DNA of 64,000 nucleotides from Branchiostoma lanceolatum. Taxonomy: Eukaryota > Chordata > Leptocardii > Amphioxiformes > Branchiostomatidae. The position numbers and the translations under genes were made by a program. Numbering within the stretch: position 1 is the stretch's first letter; each line of letters begins with the position of its first letter. Location of the stretch: NCBI RefSeq assembly GCF_035083965.1, contig NC_089724.1:26050974-26114973 (forward strand), read 5' to 3'. The notes under the pieces were generated by a model. The model made no database searches. It was not told the DNA's origin and saw nothing but the letters and a program-made list of their open reading frames with translations. Shown piece by piece: positions 36,200 to 58,302 of the stretch.

Positions 36200-39100
36200 G
36201 TAGAGATTAGTTGTGTTATCAGCATCCAACCATCTGCTCGACTTACAAGTGGTTAGGATATAGCACACCTTGTCAAGCAGATGTTAGGCATGATAAACAG
36301 TAATAATAAAATTGTGCACATCTACAAGCTGCCTCACCGTAGACATAGGGAAACAGTACACCACAGTATCATTGCAGCTGATCAAATCATCAATTGTAGA
36401 AAGACTCTGTCTTTGATGAAACATACGTGGTATATACGTGTGGAACTGGGGGTCACTCGCTTTATACTGTGAAGAATGAAGGGACGAACACTGGCCACAA
36501 CATCTAAACTTGTAACGTTACTAGTTAGGGCTGGAGGTGAGAGGTAGTATGCAAGCTTTGGAATGTATTGTACCTATTTTGTTATTTACTAGTTTGTGTT
36601 ATCAGGCTGAGGATTCTGTATCGATGTTTGTGTTTCAATGACTGCTTCATGTTTGAACTATCCATATCTAAGTTGCTGAGGAGGGAGGGGGGCACGTTAT
36701 ACTCATACATAGCAACTTTCACAGGTTACCATCTGTAAAATAATCAAGCTAGTGGACATTTGTTTTCACATTGGATCTATTGGCCAATGAAGGTTGCTGG
36801 GGTAAGTGCGGACAACCGTCTGATCAAATATCAGCCTTGTCTACCCAAACCTCAGTCACCCCTGCTTTTTTTTTTCCCTTTAGCGCAACTTTTACAGGTG
36901 TTCTGCTAACTTTATAATTCTAATCAACAGGTTGAGAGATTTTGCTTCTGTTTTGACGCTGTAGGGTTGAGCCTGACACCAATCCTTGTGCAGCTTGTCT
37001 CTGATCCAACCGTCGTTGTTCAATAGACACAAGCTGAACAAGGATGGATTTCAGGCTATCTTAAGGTATGGTAGCAGGATATACTATGCCTTAGACATGT
37101 ATGTGTAGACATTGGAATAGCAGTAAAGGTTTAGGTGTAAAGCGCAAACCATTAAGAGGTTTATTAGCAAATGCAAGGCAGAAGTATCAGCTTCTTTCTA
37201 ACACTGAAAATTGGTGAACAAAGCTTGCCTACCCCTGGAATTCAATTGTAGTGGTCAACAAATAACACTGATTTTTTTACCCCTTCATTTGGGACGGTCC
37301 ACTTTACAAGGACACGTTTACGGACTTTGGCATTATCAATGCAGGGGTGGGCAGGGGGTGGAAAAGGCCATGTACACTCGATCAGAACACTGTGTGTGGA
37401 AGAATGTTTGTTTGTACCATACCAGCTTTACAAGTTCACAAGGCAATCTACGTTGTCAAAGGTCTGACATCAAATTCTTATGGAAAAATACAGAGGTTCT
37501 GGGACTGGTCTATCCATTGTTATCACACAATATGGAACTCCTGTGGAGTCATATCAAACTTTGAAGCAGGTCCAAATTCTGGCCAGAGAAAAACAGCTTT
37601 ACAGAGCATACATGTACATTAACTGGAGTTCGTTTCATTATCATTGGTTACTTGGTGAGCATTACTGGTCATACATCATCCACCCAATTTACTACATTTT
37701 GGATTCTCCCGATCACACTGAAAAGCAGGACCAACTCTAAAAAATATTCAATCTTTTAGGGTTCATGGTGCTTGTTAGAGAATTCTTCAAGAGGGAGGGG
37801 GAGGAGCTTTAAGTAGCTGAAACATCTATTTCATAGAAAGACATTTATGACAGGTATCTGAAACAGATATCAAGAATTGTGAACCTGGCTCCTGCTTATT
37901 TCCAAGATCACTTGACATTGGAGAATTTTCTGATACAGCTATGACATGCTTACCCCCACTCCCCAACCTTTGGGCTTGTAGTTTTTAAAAAGTTCACATT
38001 TTCAGGAAGGAGAGACACTGGGCATCAAGTCGAGTGGTAGCACTGTGAAGACAGCAAACATACATTATCCAGAACAACAATTACAAGATATCTCATCATT
38101 GAATTACAAAAATAGGACTTTCGTAAGCATCAATTCTTGATAAACCACCACGATATAGTAAAACTCTATATGGTTGACTAGAGGTAGATTCTATGGCAGA
38201 GCCACGGTACATACAATACAATATTGTCACACTTGGCTTTTGTTTTGAACCATTCACACAAACCACAAAATGCTGGCTGCCTGGCATTTTTCCTCATCAC
38301 CCCCTCTCATCAGAATGGTTGTGTCCCTTGTTAGTGTTACACTTCTGCTAAAGGCGGCACGCTCCATTCATGACAAAGGGGTGACCACTACTACAGCTTT
38401 GAAGAGAATAATCAACGAAACCACAATGGCTTTTTTCCAGCTGTAGTACCGAGGAGTAATGCCAGGTGGCCAGCAGTCACAAGAACCAAGTTCTCATGTT
38501 ACAAGGTATCTACTACTGTACTAGCGAGGCACTACTGAACCACATTACAAAGTTTGCTGCAAACTGTACAGCTCCGTCCTAACCTGCTCACCCCCGCTCA
38601 CAAATTTTGTTACAGTCTTCACTGCCTATGTGTATCAAAAACGGTACGATCCATTTCAAAATAGGGATGTTTTGATGATTGGAAGATGGATGAGAATATC
38701 ATGCACAATATTCCATTTCCTTGGATTACGTTTGGGATGTACCATGTTGCAGCATGGGGGTGACCAGGCCGTCGGACACAGCTTACAGGAAACATTGTCA
38801 CAAAGCACCAACTTGATGGCCGTTGTTTTTTTTTTCACTTCTTGTATAGCACTACTTGCAAGTGTACAAACGTTTCACGAGGTATACAAATAATGTTTGC
38901 ACTCCACCAATGACTGTTACAGTCAGGAAAAAACATAGCACAATATAGATATAGATACAATATAGATATAGATATATATACCAAACAGAGCACAAAACAT
39001 AACTATACTTTTTCATTATATCGACATGAATATCTACTGTTGGACAAAAGCTACTACAAAAATAAAATGGCACATAAATACGACCGTATATATCCCTCTA

Positions 39101-40745
39101 GTTTTGAGGGTATATAAACCATTTAAGTGGTCAAATGATAGTCTAGAGTGTTTGTTATCATAGAATTACTGAGAAAATTTGGCATCACAATATGCTTCTT
39201 CTTTCATATATTCCTGAGTTTCTAAAAACCTGTAAAATATTCAACAAAGGGTGACCGAAGAATGTACATTTTAAAAACTGCTGGCAGACAACACGAAACA
39301 AACAAAAACAATACCCATATCTACCTCTCTTAGAGAATGTTACAAAATACATTAGAATACAATATAAAAAGAAAATACTAAATTCTTGTCTTGAAACTTA
39401 CTGAGTGGCACATACCTTTTTTGGCAACCATCGTCATAAATTTCTGGAAGACTCACTTCCAATCTATCATATCATTCCATTTCATAAATGAGGTATACAA
39501 ATGTAGTAACTGATTATCTTTCATTAGCTGATTAGTCTTAATTTTTGGCTTCTGATTGAAAAGTAGCACTCAGAAAACTCTTATTATCTCATTTCGGTTC
39601 CTTACGCTTGTCTGTTACTACTTTACTTTGTCTTTCCTACTTGTAGCAAAACGCTCAAGATGCGAGTATACAAACAGCTTCGAGCCCTTGACAAGTATCT
39701 CTCCCACACACAAAGAGAGTCGGTTTAGTATAACCATATGCACTGCACTATCCTACAAACCATCTTCAGAAAACCACTACCGTTCAACACTTCCTCTCAG
39801 CTGTACTGGATTTCATTATCGCTTGATATCTTACACATCGTCAACTTAAGTTACGTCAGTTGGAATTTAACACTGTGTCAAATCATATTCTTGAACTTGA
39901 AAGTAGAATAAATTCATCTGTGTAGTTTTGACTTTCAAAAAAATTATGAAAGACTCAGTCAGTTATAATTTTAGCATCTATGATCAAATCCACTGTTTGC
40001 ACTACATGCTGCTAGTGACATATATACTTGCAAAATTCATACATAATTTTTCTGCAAGCTCTCAGAATTCAATAAAGGTATCATCATACCTTATAATCAT
40101 ATCACTATAACTGTGTTCCCAAACACTTTAAGATCTGATTAACTAATTACTGGCAATTAAAAACCTCACTCTGCAACCAACTGCAATGCACAACACACAT
40201 AACCTTGGGCTGCAAATTGACCAACCACAGACCTTCTTACATCTGACCAACCACTGGGCTCTCCACTACAAACCAACCACAGACCTTCTTACAACTAGGC
40301 CGCCATTACAATATGTCTGAGCTTAAGATAGGTATTTCAAGACAGAAGAAGATTTTAAAGCCTACTTCAAGTGGGCTTTGTGTGAATGAAAAAATCTGTT
40401 CTTTCTCATTGATATATCTTTTAAGCATCCCCTCTACTACAAATTTGTAGTTAATTAGGAGATGCTTTAGCCAAAATACTGATTCTTTCTGTTTGAACAA
40501 CAGAGCGAATAAGAACTGTGAATTAGCAAAGGAAGGATATCTACTTTCTGTATTAAACTCAGCTCAACGTGACACACTGGATGGCAACCCACACCACGAC
40601 AGTCCACACATATGACATCACATCTGACACCGCCCACAGACCAACAACTTTCTCTGTACTCAAACCACGACTCTTTTCTTCTTACAACATCGCATCGTGA
40701 CCACAGTTTTGTCTTGTTTCTTCACTGCCGCCTCTCCTCCTTTCC
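36200..40745. other. Downstream of SoxD: possible long 3' UTR
   Basis: No supported coding exon on either strand. AT-rich complex sequence with few repeats and two imperfect hairpins (36,216-36,293 and 36,970-37,057). Possible minus-strand AATAAA signals lie near 36,115 and 37,160. It may be a long SoxD 3' UTR, which is common for this family in vertebrates, but nothing here proves it. Confidence 0.35.
36970..37057. ncRNA. Candidate 88-nt precursor-like hairpin
   Basis: AGCCTGA ... CAATCCTTGTGCAGCTTGTC on the left pairs, with a few bulges, with AGACACAAGCTGAACAAGG ... TCAGGCT on the right, around a loop of about 16-20 bases. Size and imperfect pairing resemble a microRNA precursor, but a small foldback element would look the same. 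I cannot match it to a known microRNA. Confidence 0.3.
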
Positions 40746-48629
<7,884 letters not shown>

Positions 48630-48636
48630 TTTTGGC

Positions 48637-51600
48637 CTGTAGCAACAGAAAATACAACATTGACGTCAGTATAAGCATGATTCAGATTCCTCTATTCAGT
48701 AGCTGCAGAATAGGTGCGTTCTTCGCTAGAAACAATTGTTAGAGTCCCATTGTTGGAGTGTCATCTGGGTTGGAGCAAATTGCGTTGGGTCTTTTGTATG
48801 AGACAGAGTGCAGGAGGCTGTCAGGTTTTACATTTATAACACACAGAGAACATGGGGAAATCATCTTCTGGGCTGAGCGTGAAAACTTCAAATCAGTTAT
48901 CTTCTACTAAAGCAAGGAAAGATGATATTCATGGAGCTTTAACAATAGCATATTTTTTTTGATTTGGCTTTGTTGTGAGACACACATCTAGTTCTATATT
49001 TAGTATGATTTACCTGTAATTGCAGTTTCAAGGAAAAACAAAAAGGATTAAAAAATATCAAAATCAAAGGTCAGAAAGATTTTTGCTCTCTTCTAGAATG
49101 ATAACAAAAGGATCAAATTTTGTTGGCAATGGACAACAAAGCAGCGGTACAACTGACGCTCTCACAACAGCTTGCACAAATGTATCAATTTCATGGCATT
49201 TCTTTTTATACGAAATCATACGCCGCATCAAAGAAAAATCTATAAATCATTGACAGCAGCATATACCTGGACTCTCTTTAGCACTATCGGGTCTTCACAA
49301 CGCTATTTGATAAGATGGCAAAGAGAAAACCGTTTTTGAACAAAATGCCCAGAGCAAGACTAAGAGGAAAACATCATTTCATCAACATCATAATAACAAC
49401 CATCCTCCAGGCTAGAGATATCACAGCAGAGGAAACAAGACATATGAATCACAAAAGGAATATTGCACAGCCATTCAAATGCAGAATATTGAAAACAAAA
49501 CAAAACAGATTTTTTTGGGACAAAAAACATCATACCATTGAGAAAGAATATTACTCAAAAATTTGTAAAAACCAAAATAAATTTGGTGATGAATCTAGAA
49601 AAAAACAACTCACCGTTAAAAAACAAATACAAAAAAGCACATGGAAAACTGAAGTAGATGGTACCAAATTTTCCCCCCAACCTTTTCGACTGACAAGGCC
49701 TCCGGTTGATAAAGCTAGTCTCTAGTGTACCTTCCTCCCATCAAATTCACTCTACTAAAATGGTTTTGACTGAATGGTGTCTCCAATCTTAGGCCTCTTT
49801 ATGGCACTAACAAAGGGCCATATGCAAATCACGGGCTGTTCTATTCCTCCCATGGCTAGGGGGTAATAATATGTTAAAATACAAAGATCCCTTTTCATAT
49901 AACAGGAGACATTTCTTTATCAGTTACATGCATGTAAGCGGAGAAATGCTTTTATGATCAATTTCAACATCACATCTATCTCATGACTTTGAACTTCACA
50001 TTTGATTCAAGCCGACTTCCCAACACGAGATCCAGTTGGTACAGTCCATTTATGAAATATCAATTTTCAATGGCCCTATTGTAACGACTAGGGAGAAAGT
50101 GAATGGGCTATCGGGGAGAGCGTGTTCACAGTACTAGCTCTGGTAAAAATAATGCCTGATGAAAAACAATAATTGTAAAGATATGTGAGGAAAATTTGCT
50201 GCGTCTAGAATAAAGGTAATGTAAGAACTGTACACAGAGGGAAAATATGATCTATAGCACTCCGCTTTGAACGCTGTGATACACCACCCCTAGTCACAAA
50301 TGGACCTCCCCTTGAGCTAATTATGTCAGTGTAACAAAAGACTGGCTGTTCCTTGGGGCCTGAATAGCTGTTCTTTACAGAAGCAGGGGATATACCAAGA
50401 TCATATAGGGGATACAGCAGAAGTGCAATCATCAATTTTTTACTCTATTGGGTATGAAAAGTCAGCTATGTTTTCCTTTTCCTGTCAGAATGCGTGAACA
50501 TCTGTGAATTTCTGTATGCGAAGCTGAACTCATTCAGCAAAGAGGCTTGCGAGCAAACATCGTTAACGGGAAAAACGTGGACCCCCCCTCTCCTGGGATG
50601 GCACGCTCCTGTCACAAGGGCGCAACAGGTGGATTTTGTCCCAATGGGGAAGCAGCTGTTTCCCTTGTTGTGATTAGTAGTACTCAGTAGTGTGGGCGGA
50701 CAACACAATAGGGCCAAAACACACAATGAACAACAGAGGCAGCTCCGCACACAATACACTCTGTCCCTCCTCGTTTGTCTGCACATTAAACAGCTGCCCG
50801 GACAAGGCGCAACGAGCTTGCAGAACCAGACAATTTTTTCTCTCTATCAGGACACAACTATCGTATCAGGAATCATGTACAACAGTACCCTGTAGCTCTT
50901 AGAACTGGGCAAATTTTCTCTATTAGGACCAAAGGGAAAATGAGTGCATGGTAGCATGGGAGTGTTTTCAGAGAGAGAATAATGATATATTAATGATATT
51001 CATCATCATAATAAGTCCGTTAGCTACTAGTAGTTGTCAGCCGACACAGCAGGAGGAGATTGAGACTCAAATCAATCAAATTCTAAAACAAAAATTCCAA
51101 CAATTTCTGTAATGGTACAAAGGTTAGGAAATTATAAATCTTAGTTCTAACTCAGGTCCTTTTTGGACATCAGATAACAGTTTTCAGATCTGTCAGTGGT
51201 CATATCGGCATACTCAGAATAATTCCATGTTTCTACACAAAATAATGATGATAAGTTCTCTCATTATCAACATTTTTGAGTAATACCAGCTCATTACCTA
51301 TCCAGACATTAATATCAATATACATTTGTAATGAACCCGTCAACAGAAATGATCTCGAGTGAGAAAAAACGGAGCATCGATACGTTTCGACCGAAACAGG
51401 TTGACTCCAATAACTGATTCCAATTTGCCACAGTTCCACTTCCAGTGCAGCCATGCCCTAACCTTTCGAAGGCTACAGCAACATATGTTCTCCATGTGTG
51501 ATGGCTAACCAAGGGCACCCAGGCAAATATATCAGGGAAAAAGGGCGCATCCAGTTTTCACTTCCCCAAAGACAAAATAGTATTCAAGCACTAAACATCA

Positions 51601-51990
51601 ACACACATAAACTTTTATGTACTCTGAAATAGTATCTTTAAAATGGCACGCTTTTATGTGCGTTCAAGTCCCGTTGAAGTTGCGCGAATTTGTAGGGGTG
51701 CGGTGGAGTCGTTGACAGGGGTGTGGGGAATAATTCACCATAATCCAGACAACCGTATAATTTAATAAATAGCTCTGCCCTTTGTTTGGGGTGGTTATGG
51801 CCATATTTGACACTTTATCATCTTCGGGTATATGAAGCCAAATCAGAAACCAGACAACTCATAAAATTCAAAAGAAAAAGATGAAGAAAGCTTAGCTAGA
51901 TTATGTTTAGAGTTCCCTGCACTTCTCAGCTGTCAAAGAAAAGAGGAGTAATCCATTTAATGATACACACGTACATTATGGCCATCAAGG
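48637..51990. other. Upstream of SoxD coding exon 1, no exon recognised
   Basis: Probably intron or 5' region of SoxD, since an acceptor precedes the ATG. The open frame of 136 codons at 49,315-49,725 is Lys/Asn/Ile-rich, reflecting AT bias, with no domain. No clear repeats were seen here. Confidence 0.45.
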
Positions 51991-52029
51991 ATTGCATATA
52001 TCAGGAGCGTAGGTGGCTGTGCTAATAAA

Positions 52030-52300
52030 GCCGACATCTTTCCGTACGGGGGAGGTGTGATTATGGCGGGTGCCGCAGCTCTCTAAAGAAGCTCGACACA
52101 TTACGGGTTCATCTACATCACCAGCGGGGATTCCGCCTGACCTACATTGGTGTGATCGCCGCTGTCACGTGTTGACTCCTCCGTCTATTATGTACATATC
52201 ATTAGCTCCCAGAGTAACGCGTAGCTTTCTCTTCCCCCCAGAGGAGCTGTACCTGTCTACCTTATTCTCAGTACGACCATCAAAAATGCAAATTTTAATC
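52030..52300. promoter_or_regulatory. Candidate cis-regulatory block
   Basis: Complex, non-repetitive, higher-GC patch within an AT-rich region 3.4 kb upstream of the SoxD start codon. No experimental or comparative support; listed only because base composition and complexity differ from the surroundings. Confidence 0.2.
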
Positions 52301-53119
52301 CCTAATTCAACACTGCATAAAATTTCTAAGGACAATTCTTACGTTTTTGCTTTCAAGAAAAAGTGTTGTCAATGTTGAGTTTTTATTGCAGGTTTGGTAA
52401 AGTGTGGGTCTGCTATCGGTGGCCACAGCTTGAAATATGGGTAGAAAATGTAAGTATAATTATGGCTACACAATGTCATGTACATGTAGTTAGCAAATGT
52501 AAATAATGGAATATGAAGGCAAGGAATGGCTCAAGAGTGTTGAAATGAGCCCCTGGGTTTTCCATTGCCACGGGGTACTTACATACAGCACTGTATAATG
52601 AAGTTCTAGAAATAGTAAATGTCAATACTGTACTGTCGGTAGTCTTTTTTTGAAAATCTGCAAGACTGATTATGACTACAATTGTATCAAAGGCATGGCT
52701 GTGGGGTACAGCTTATGTTAGTAGTAGTAGTTAAACTGTTAAATCTGGAATATGGCCACTCAGGTACTAGTGGAGATATTGAACATCCCATTTCTACTGG
52801 AGTCTATGATCGCTGTGCGATCAAACATTTGACAGGCAGCTCAATGCATTTCATAGACAAAGAACACATTTTTAAACTTTTGAATGCTTTGTTGTCGTTT
52901 AAGTCATACTTTTACACAGCGCAGCATATTCAAATTATCAACGGTTCTCACAATCCAATCTTGGTCACTCAACGATCCTTGCTATACACGTTTTCTTGCA
53001 TGAGACGCCGCATACACGCCCAACAAAAAAGGAGGATGAGACGCATGTACAGGGACGGGCAAGACCCAGGCTTGAACGGTGTACCTGTACATGTGTGTAT
53101 GTACGTATGATGTAGTACC

Positions 53120-53146
53120 CAGTTCAGTTCAGTTCAGTTCAGTACC
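53120..53146. repeat. CAGTT microsatellite
   Basis: Five or more tandem CAGTT units. Confidence 0.9.
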
Positions 53147-53769
53147 ACCACCTGATATTCAGCTCTAATTACACAGTTGGTAACAGGACCACTTCCTCAC
53201 TCCAGGTTATCTTTTCATTGAGGACATTACCATTATAATACCATACCAACTGCACCACAGGATAACCTCCAACACTGGCGCAGAGGACTGGCAGAAAAGC
53301 TAGCCGGTCCATCAGAAAAATGTACGATTTTCTACCCCAACATCTGCTTAGAGATTACATTGTTCTTCCTCTTTTTAAGGTTAATCAATGATGTTAATGC
53401 AAAAACCGTCACAAAGGCACAAACTCTAAATAAGGTTTGATGCAACCAAAATGTATTCAGCATCTACACTTTTGACCGTGCAAAACTTGTAATTGCTAGA
53501 TTGTTTGAAGTTCCCGGTGACAACAATACCTTGAAAGCATTGGGAGCCAATCATATTGCCTAAGCTCTAGAGCCTACTGTAACTGGCTACGACACTGGGA
53601 GCAGTAAGCAAATTGCCCTATTGCAACTGGGCCTTGAAACAACTATCCCTTTTAATTCTGAGACATCAAACAATACATGTATCTCATTTGCTGGCTTCTC
53701 ACATTCGAGGCGGTGTGCATCAATTTTCATATCATAACACTTCAAATAGGAAACGCGACTCCCTTTAGG

Positions 53770-54420
53770 AAGCTATAACAACGAGCGTTTCCCCGACACT
53801 CGAGCGGTGCGTGGCTCCCACAACGTGACTGCAAGAGCATCCTTCGCCGAGAGCTCTCGTACACCTCCTCGCAGAGAAATTGACGTTCTGATCCCCCATT
53901 GCCGGGCATTTAAAGCTGGCTTGGGTGGAAAACAAATGACCCTTGTCATGGGGATCAAGTAGCCATTAGTGCAGAAGCAGGTCCCCATACGCCCATCGGA
54001 TCCCCGCTACTCCCTCCCACAATACATTAGCACTCCTCGGGACGTCGATACCCGAGCGCCAAAATCCCCGCACAAGTGTAGCGCATACAATTACACGTCG
54101 GCGGAACGACAGAAGGGAGGCTCTCGGCCATAAATCTGCAGATTAAAGGGCTATCGTTGGTCATTGAAAATGTAATTCAGGACGGGGCGAAGGCGATGCA
54201 TTACGGGAGGAATTATCGCCTACAAGAGGTTAGAATAACGTCCGCCCGGAGTATTGCATTATCGCGGATAATGGAGAGTGATCAAATTAACACGGCATTG
54301 CAGGTGATTTATTTTCATTTGTTCGGCGGAGGAGTAACAAATTATGCGCCGATTCGAAACTTAGTTTCTCCATCACAGTGGCACACAGGTAGCTGTATAC
54401 TGCTTTCCTCATTGTCCTAA
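53770..54420. promoter_or_regulatory. Candidate conserved non-coding block
   Basis: Dense, low-repeat sequence with several homeodomain-type cores (TGTAATTCAG, GATTAAAGGG, AAATTAACAC, GGAATTATCG) and ordered GC-rich parts. Frames are open but show no protein signature. About 5-6 kb upstream of the first SoxD coding exon found. Confidence 0.3.
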
Positions 54421-54974
54421 ATTGATGATTTCTCTTGGTAGAGAAGGTGTTTTGAAATTACTTTGCGAATAACACGCTCGTGTCTGATGAATGCATTGTA
54501 GCCGGCCCCTTACATATATGCAGGAATAAATGGGAAAGATAACGGTATAATCCTCTGGGCCTGCCGTTATCGCTGATAGAGAAAACACAGTCGGTCAATT
54601 GAAGGCAAACTCATGGAAATAGGCGAGGCATTTTCTACTTGCACCTAAGGTTGCTATCTGATGACCTGGCAGTGCGGAATAACCACAGAGCCATCAGACT
54701 CTGAATCCACTAACAGTAGCTACGGCTGGACCCCAGGCTTGGATTAATGACCACATAATATACATTTCACAATGTATTTTTTACTTGTACGGCATACCGT
54801 ATCATGAGTGACAAGAGTGAATTTCATTACTGACTCCCGACTGCTTCTTATCCAAACGAAGCTGAACAAAAGGAAAAATGGAAAAAATTTTGTTTGAGGA
54901 AAAAGCTTTGCCGGTTGTGATAATGCCGAATTGTGAGGGAAGAAATGGTACTTTACTTCATGCCATTGAAGCTG

Positions 54975-55205
54975 GTCAGGAGCAAGACACTGTAATTCAT
55001 TTTATCTTCACGGTAGCAAAATTTCACGGTGTAAGGGAAATGGACATTCGCACTGAACTTTAACTTCACGGTGGGCGCCAAGTGATTTACGGAGGGGATA
55101 TGTGAAGGAATCATAAATAATTACAATAGCTTTTTCACGGTGATGATAAGTTCACGGTACAGAGGTGACCGTGAAAATAGTTAACATGAAGTTACAGTGA
55201 AAGAA
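54975..55205. mobile_element. Diverged MITE with TTCACGGT subterminal repeats
   Basis: TTCACGGT occurs at about 55,008, 55,023, 55,064, 55,133 and 55,151 in plus orientation, with inverted ACCGTGAA near 55,168, enclosed by weakly pairing ends. Design resembles the TTCGCGG family at 34,703, but the motif differs. Confidence 0.55.
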
Positions 55206-55387
55206 ACAAGAATAATAATATGCTCAGCATGTATCAACCGGTATTGCAGACACTCTTCAAGAAAATACATAACAGAGAGACAAACCAGTACAGTGTAGTG
55301 GACAGTGCTTCTCCGCTTCTTCTTTAAATGAATGTTGAGGAGCATCAAAATAATTTTGAGACCAGGAGCAAGATACTGTCAATGCAT

Positions 55388-55585
55388 TTAAGTTCGCATG
55401 GTTTTCATTTCGCACCAAGGCGAAAATGGAGTGTTTGGGGTGGTTATAAGTCCGCGGCAGCGTTATAGTCACATGCTGCTACAGTATTGGACAAAAATGT
55501 TTGCTGTGGCTTTAAGTTTGCAGCGAGACTGTCGCCGCGAAAACCGTGAACATAAAACCACCGCAAACATTTCTGTATTTACAGT
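55388..55585. mobile_element. Diverged copy of the TTCGCGG MITE family
   Basis: Shows TTAAGTTCGCATGGTTTTCA, CTTTAAGTTTGCAG, CCGCGAAAACCGTGAACATA and CCGCAAACATTTCTGTATTT, matching the right half of 34,703-34,877. The arms are decayed. Confidence 0.65.
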
Positions 55586-57119
55586 ATTGTACAATCCAGG
55601 CTGGCTTAACAAATGTATAGCAGACACTCTTCAAGAAAATACACAACAAAGAGACAACCCAGTAGTGGACAATACTTCTCCACTTCTTAAAGGACTGCTG
55701 AGGGGTATCACAATGATTTTGGCACACCTCTCCTGTTCAAAATGGCCAGTGGACCCCCTATGTGCATGTCTTATTTTCCCTATCCGTCCCCTAATTCTAC
55801 TTTGTATTTGTGTAGCCGTTTGGCTGTTTGTCTAACGCCAATGAGACATAAAAGCATGCAGACAAGCAAACTAAGACTGGCCTTGAAGATTCGTCCCCAA
55901 GGCAGAATCTTATCTTCGCTTCGATACAAGTCTATTTCAGTCCAGTTCTTAATCTTTCATAACAAAAATAAAATTTTAATTTATAACAAATACAGCCGAA
56001 AAAAGACGAGTAAAAATCCCATGAATATGAAACATTGTCGGCAGAGTTATATTTCTAATATTAGTAATAATCTACTGTTCTTTCCTTTCATTATTGCCTG
56101 CATTTTCCAATTTCAAAAATGATTGTGTCAAGACGGTACGTCTTTTATGTTTTTTTGCCTGTAGAAATTGACACTCGAGTCAGTGAATGCATCCCTTTTA
56201 TGTAAACACAATATACAGGTCTGGCATTATATGTTCATGCATAATTCCATAAATGCCTACGGGCTTACAAATTCATGCATAGTCAAACGGACACCTTTTA
56301 TTGGTGGACCATAAAATGAAAAAATGCGTTATTTAAATAACAACACAGCATTTGATGACTCTCAGACTCAGCAATTTCCTTATGAATGTGCATAACTGGT
56401 CATTAAGCACGAAAATGGACTGTCATAAAGGGATATTGATTTTAATGTTTCGGCAAGATTCTGATAAAAAAATTGCACAAAGGGCAATAACTCAACATTA
56501 TGAGATCATTATCTGAGATTGTTTCAGACGGTTATGTGTGTATCATATTACACATCAACGCTATAACTGCCACTTCTGCTTCCTTCAAAGTCATCCTAAC
56601 AATTTTGTGGCTTAAGTCTTATCAATGAATACCGAACATGTCTTTGAGACAAGGAGGACTTCATAACAAGTACATGTAATTTGTCCTTATTAAAATTATT
56701 TTAAATTTCTTTCTGTTTCAGAAATGTTTTTGAAAGTTAGAAAGAGATTCTTGGATGGTTCCTAGCCTCATTATACTCCTAGGTCCTCCTCCAGCACTTT
56801 ATACATATCTGTCCAAGCAGGGTTTTTGATATCGCGAGAAGCACTGCCGACCAACTGGCTTTACCTAACTGCAGTTACCGCAGTCCTGGCTCTGGGTGGA
56901 GCCCAGGGCAGTAGGGTTGACTGGTGGAGGCTGTTAGGAAAGATTTGGGGCATCACCAAGACTTTACCTGCATCTGACAAAAGATGTGTGTGATACCATA
57001 TTTCTTTCAATTAAGGACACACACTTTTTACCATTAAAAAATGTGTTTCTATGATGGGATGGATGTGTCATATCACTGATCCTTCATAATCTAATTTTTT
57101 TAATGGCATATACATTAGA

Positions 57120-57830
57120 TCCGGGAGTCAATTGAAGCCCACGAGACTGCATAACACCTCGACTTTTGATCAATCATTTTTCTGTTCAAACGAAAGGTTT
57201 GACGAATTAAGAAAAAAAGATGAAGTGATTCCCTGGCTTCTAAAATGGAGGAGCCCAGGATACACTATACGGCAACGGAACTGCTCACCGAGTGTGGAGC
57301 GAAAAGAAAGGACCATTAAAATGTCAACTCCCTTGGTTTCCACTTAATTTGGGAGAACAAAGAAGTTGTCTGCATGAAAAGCCGCGGCGGGTACTGTACT
57401 CCTACCAATTTAACCCCAATTAAGGACTCATGAATACACAATAGTTCATGCGCCGCACCCCAAGGTTGGTTAATCAAGTCAAAACATCTCCGTATCAAAC
57501 GGGGAAACGCCCGATTAGGGTTACGGTGCGAGCAGAACAGCGAAGAACAAAGCCCGTGGTATGCATATGATCGCCCACCAATTAGCCCCGCGATCGCAGC
57601 GGGCAGCCCAGATACGGGAGATGTGGAAATTGGGATGTATCGGGCAGGCAGCGCAATCGATGCAACAACTAGCATGGCATGCTTCTGGGTTTTGATGCGG
57701 AGCGGCCGAGTGTCCACTTGTAATTGGGAGTCCAGCATTAAATGAAGTCATAATTGAGATAACAACATGGCGGGTTCCCCCGGTAATGGCGTTTAACATG
57801 CATGCGCGTGCCGTCGCCGGGGATATCGCC
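57120..57830. promoter_or_regulatory. Candidate conserved non-coding block
   Basis: Complex sequence rich in homeodomain and ATGCATAT-type cores (CCAATTAGCC, TAATTGGGAG, GTATGCATATGA, GTTGGTTAATCAAG) with no tandem structure. Two overlapping minus frames (up to 140 codons) stay open, but the predicted peptides are without domains. Confidence 0.3.
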
Positions 57831-58302
57831 CAGAAAGTTCATGCACAGAATTCCTTTGTTCCTAACTTGGGAAGACAGGGCAATCCAGTTTGGGCCACTT
57901 CAAACGAGTACCTCAGATTCTGTTGCATGACATAGATGTGTTTTGCATGTTACTCGTCATGATCAGGATGTATCATTCAAAGAAGCTGTCAATTTCGACT
58001 AAAACGTGAAAGTATTTCTTTGATTTTGTGTACTGTTCCACGTCAGGCAGACTTGTACAATGCTTACTCTATGTCATTCTCCTGTTCTTCTGTTCCTTAA
58101 GAGTACATAGACCTGTCGTCTATAACTTAAGTTATAACAGTTCTTTGCCAAAAGATAAGAGAAATGAAATGCTTTCTTAGTCAAGAGACCGTCTTGGTCG
58201 TCTGCCCAGCTCCAAGACTTCTTTGACAAAGGAGAAAGCATCCATTTGCAAGGAAGCTGGCAAACAAACTTCTTGTTCCATGTAAGTTGTAACACCGATA
58301 CA

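Noticed and set aside
49315-49725. 136-codon open frame upstream of SoxD
   Set aside because: Lys/Asn/Ile composition expected from AT-rich DNA; no motif, splice or homology support.
52682-53110. 142-codon open frame
   Set aside because: No recognisable domain and no supporting neighbours.
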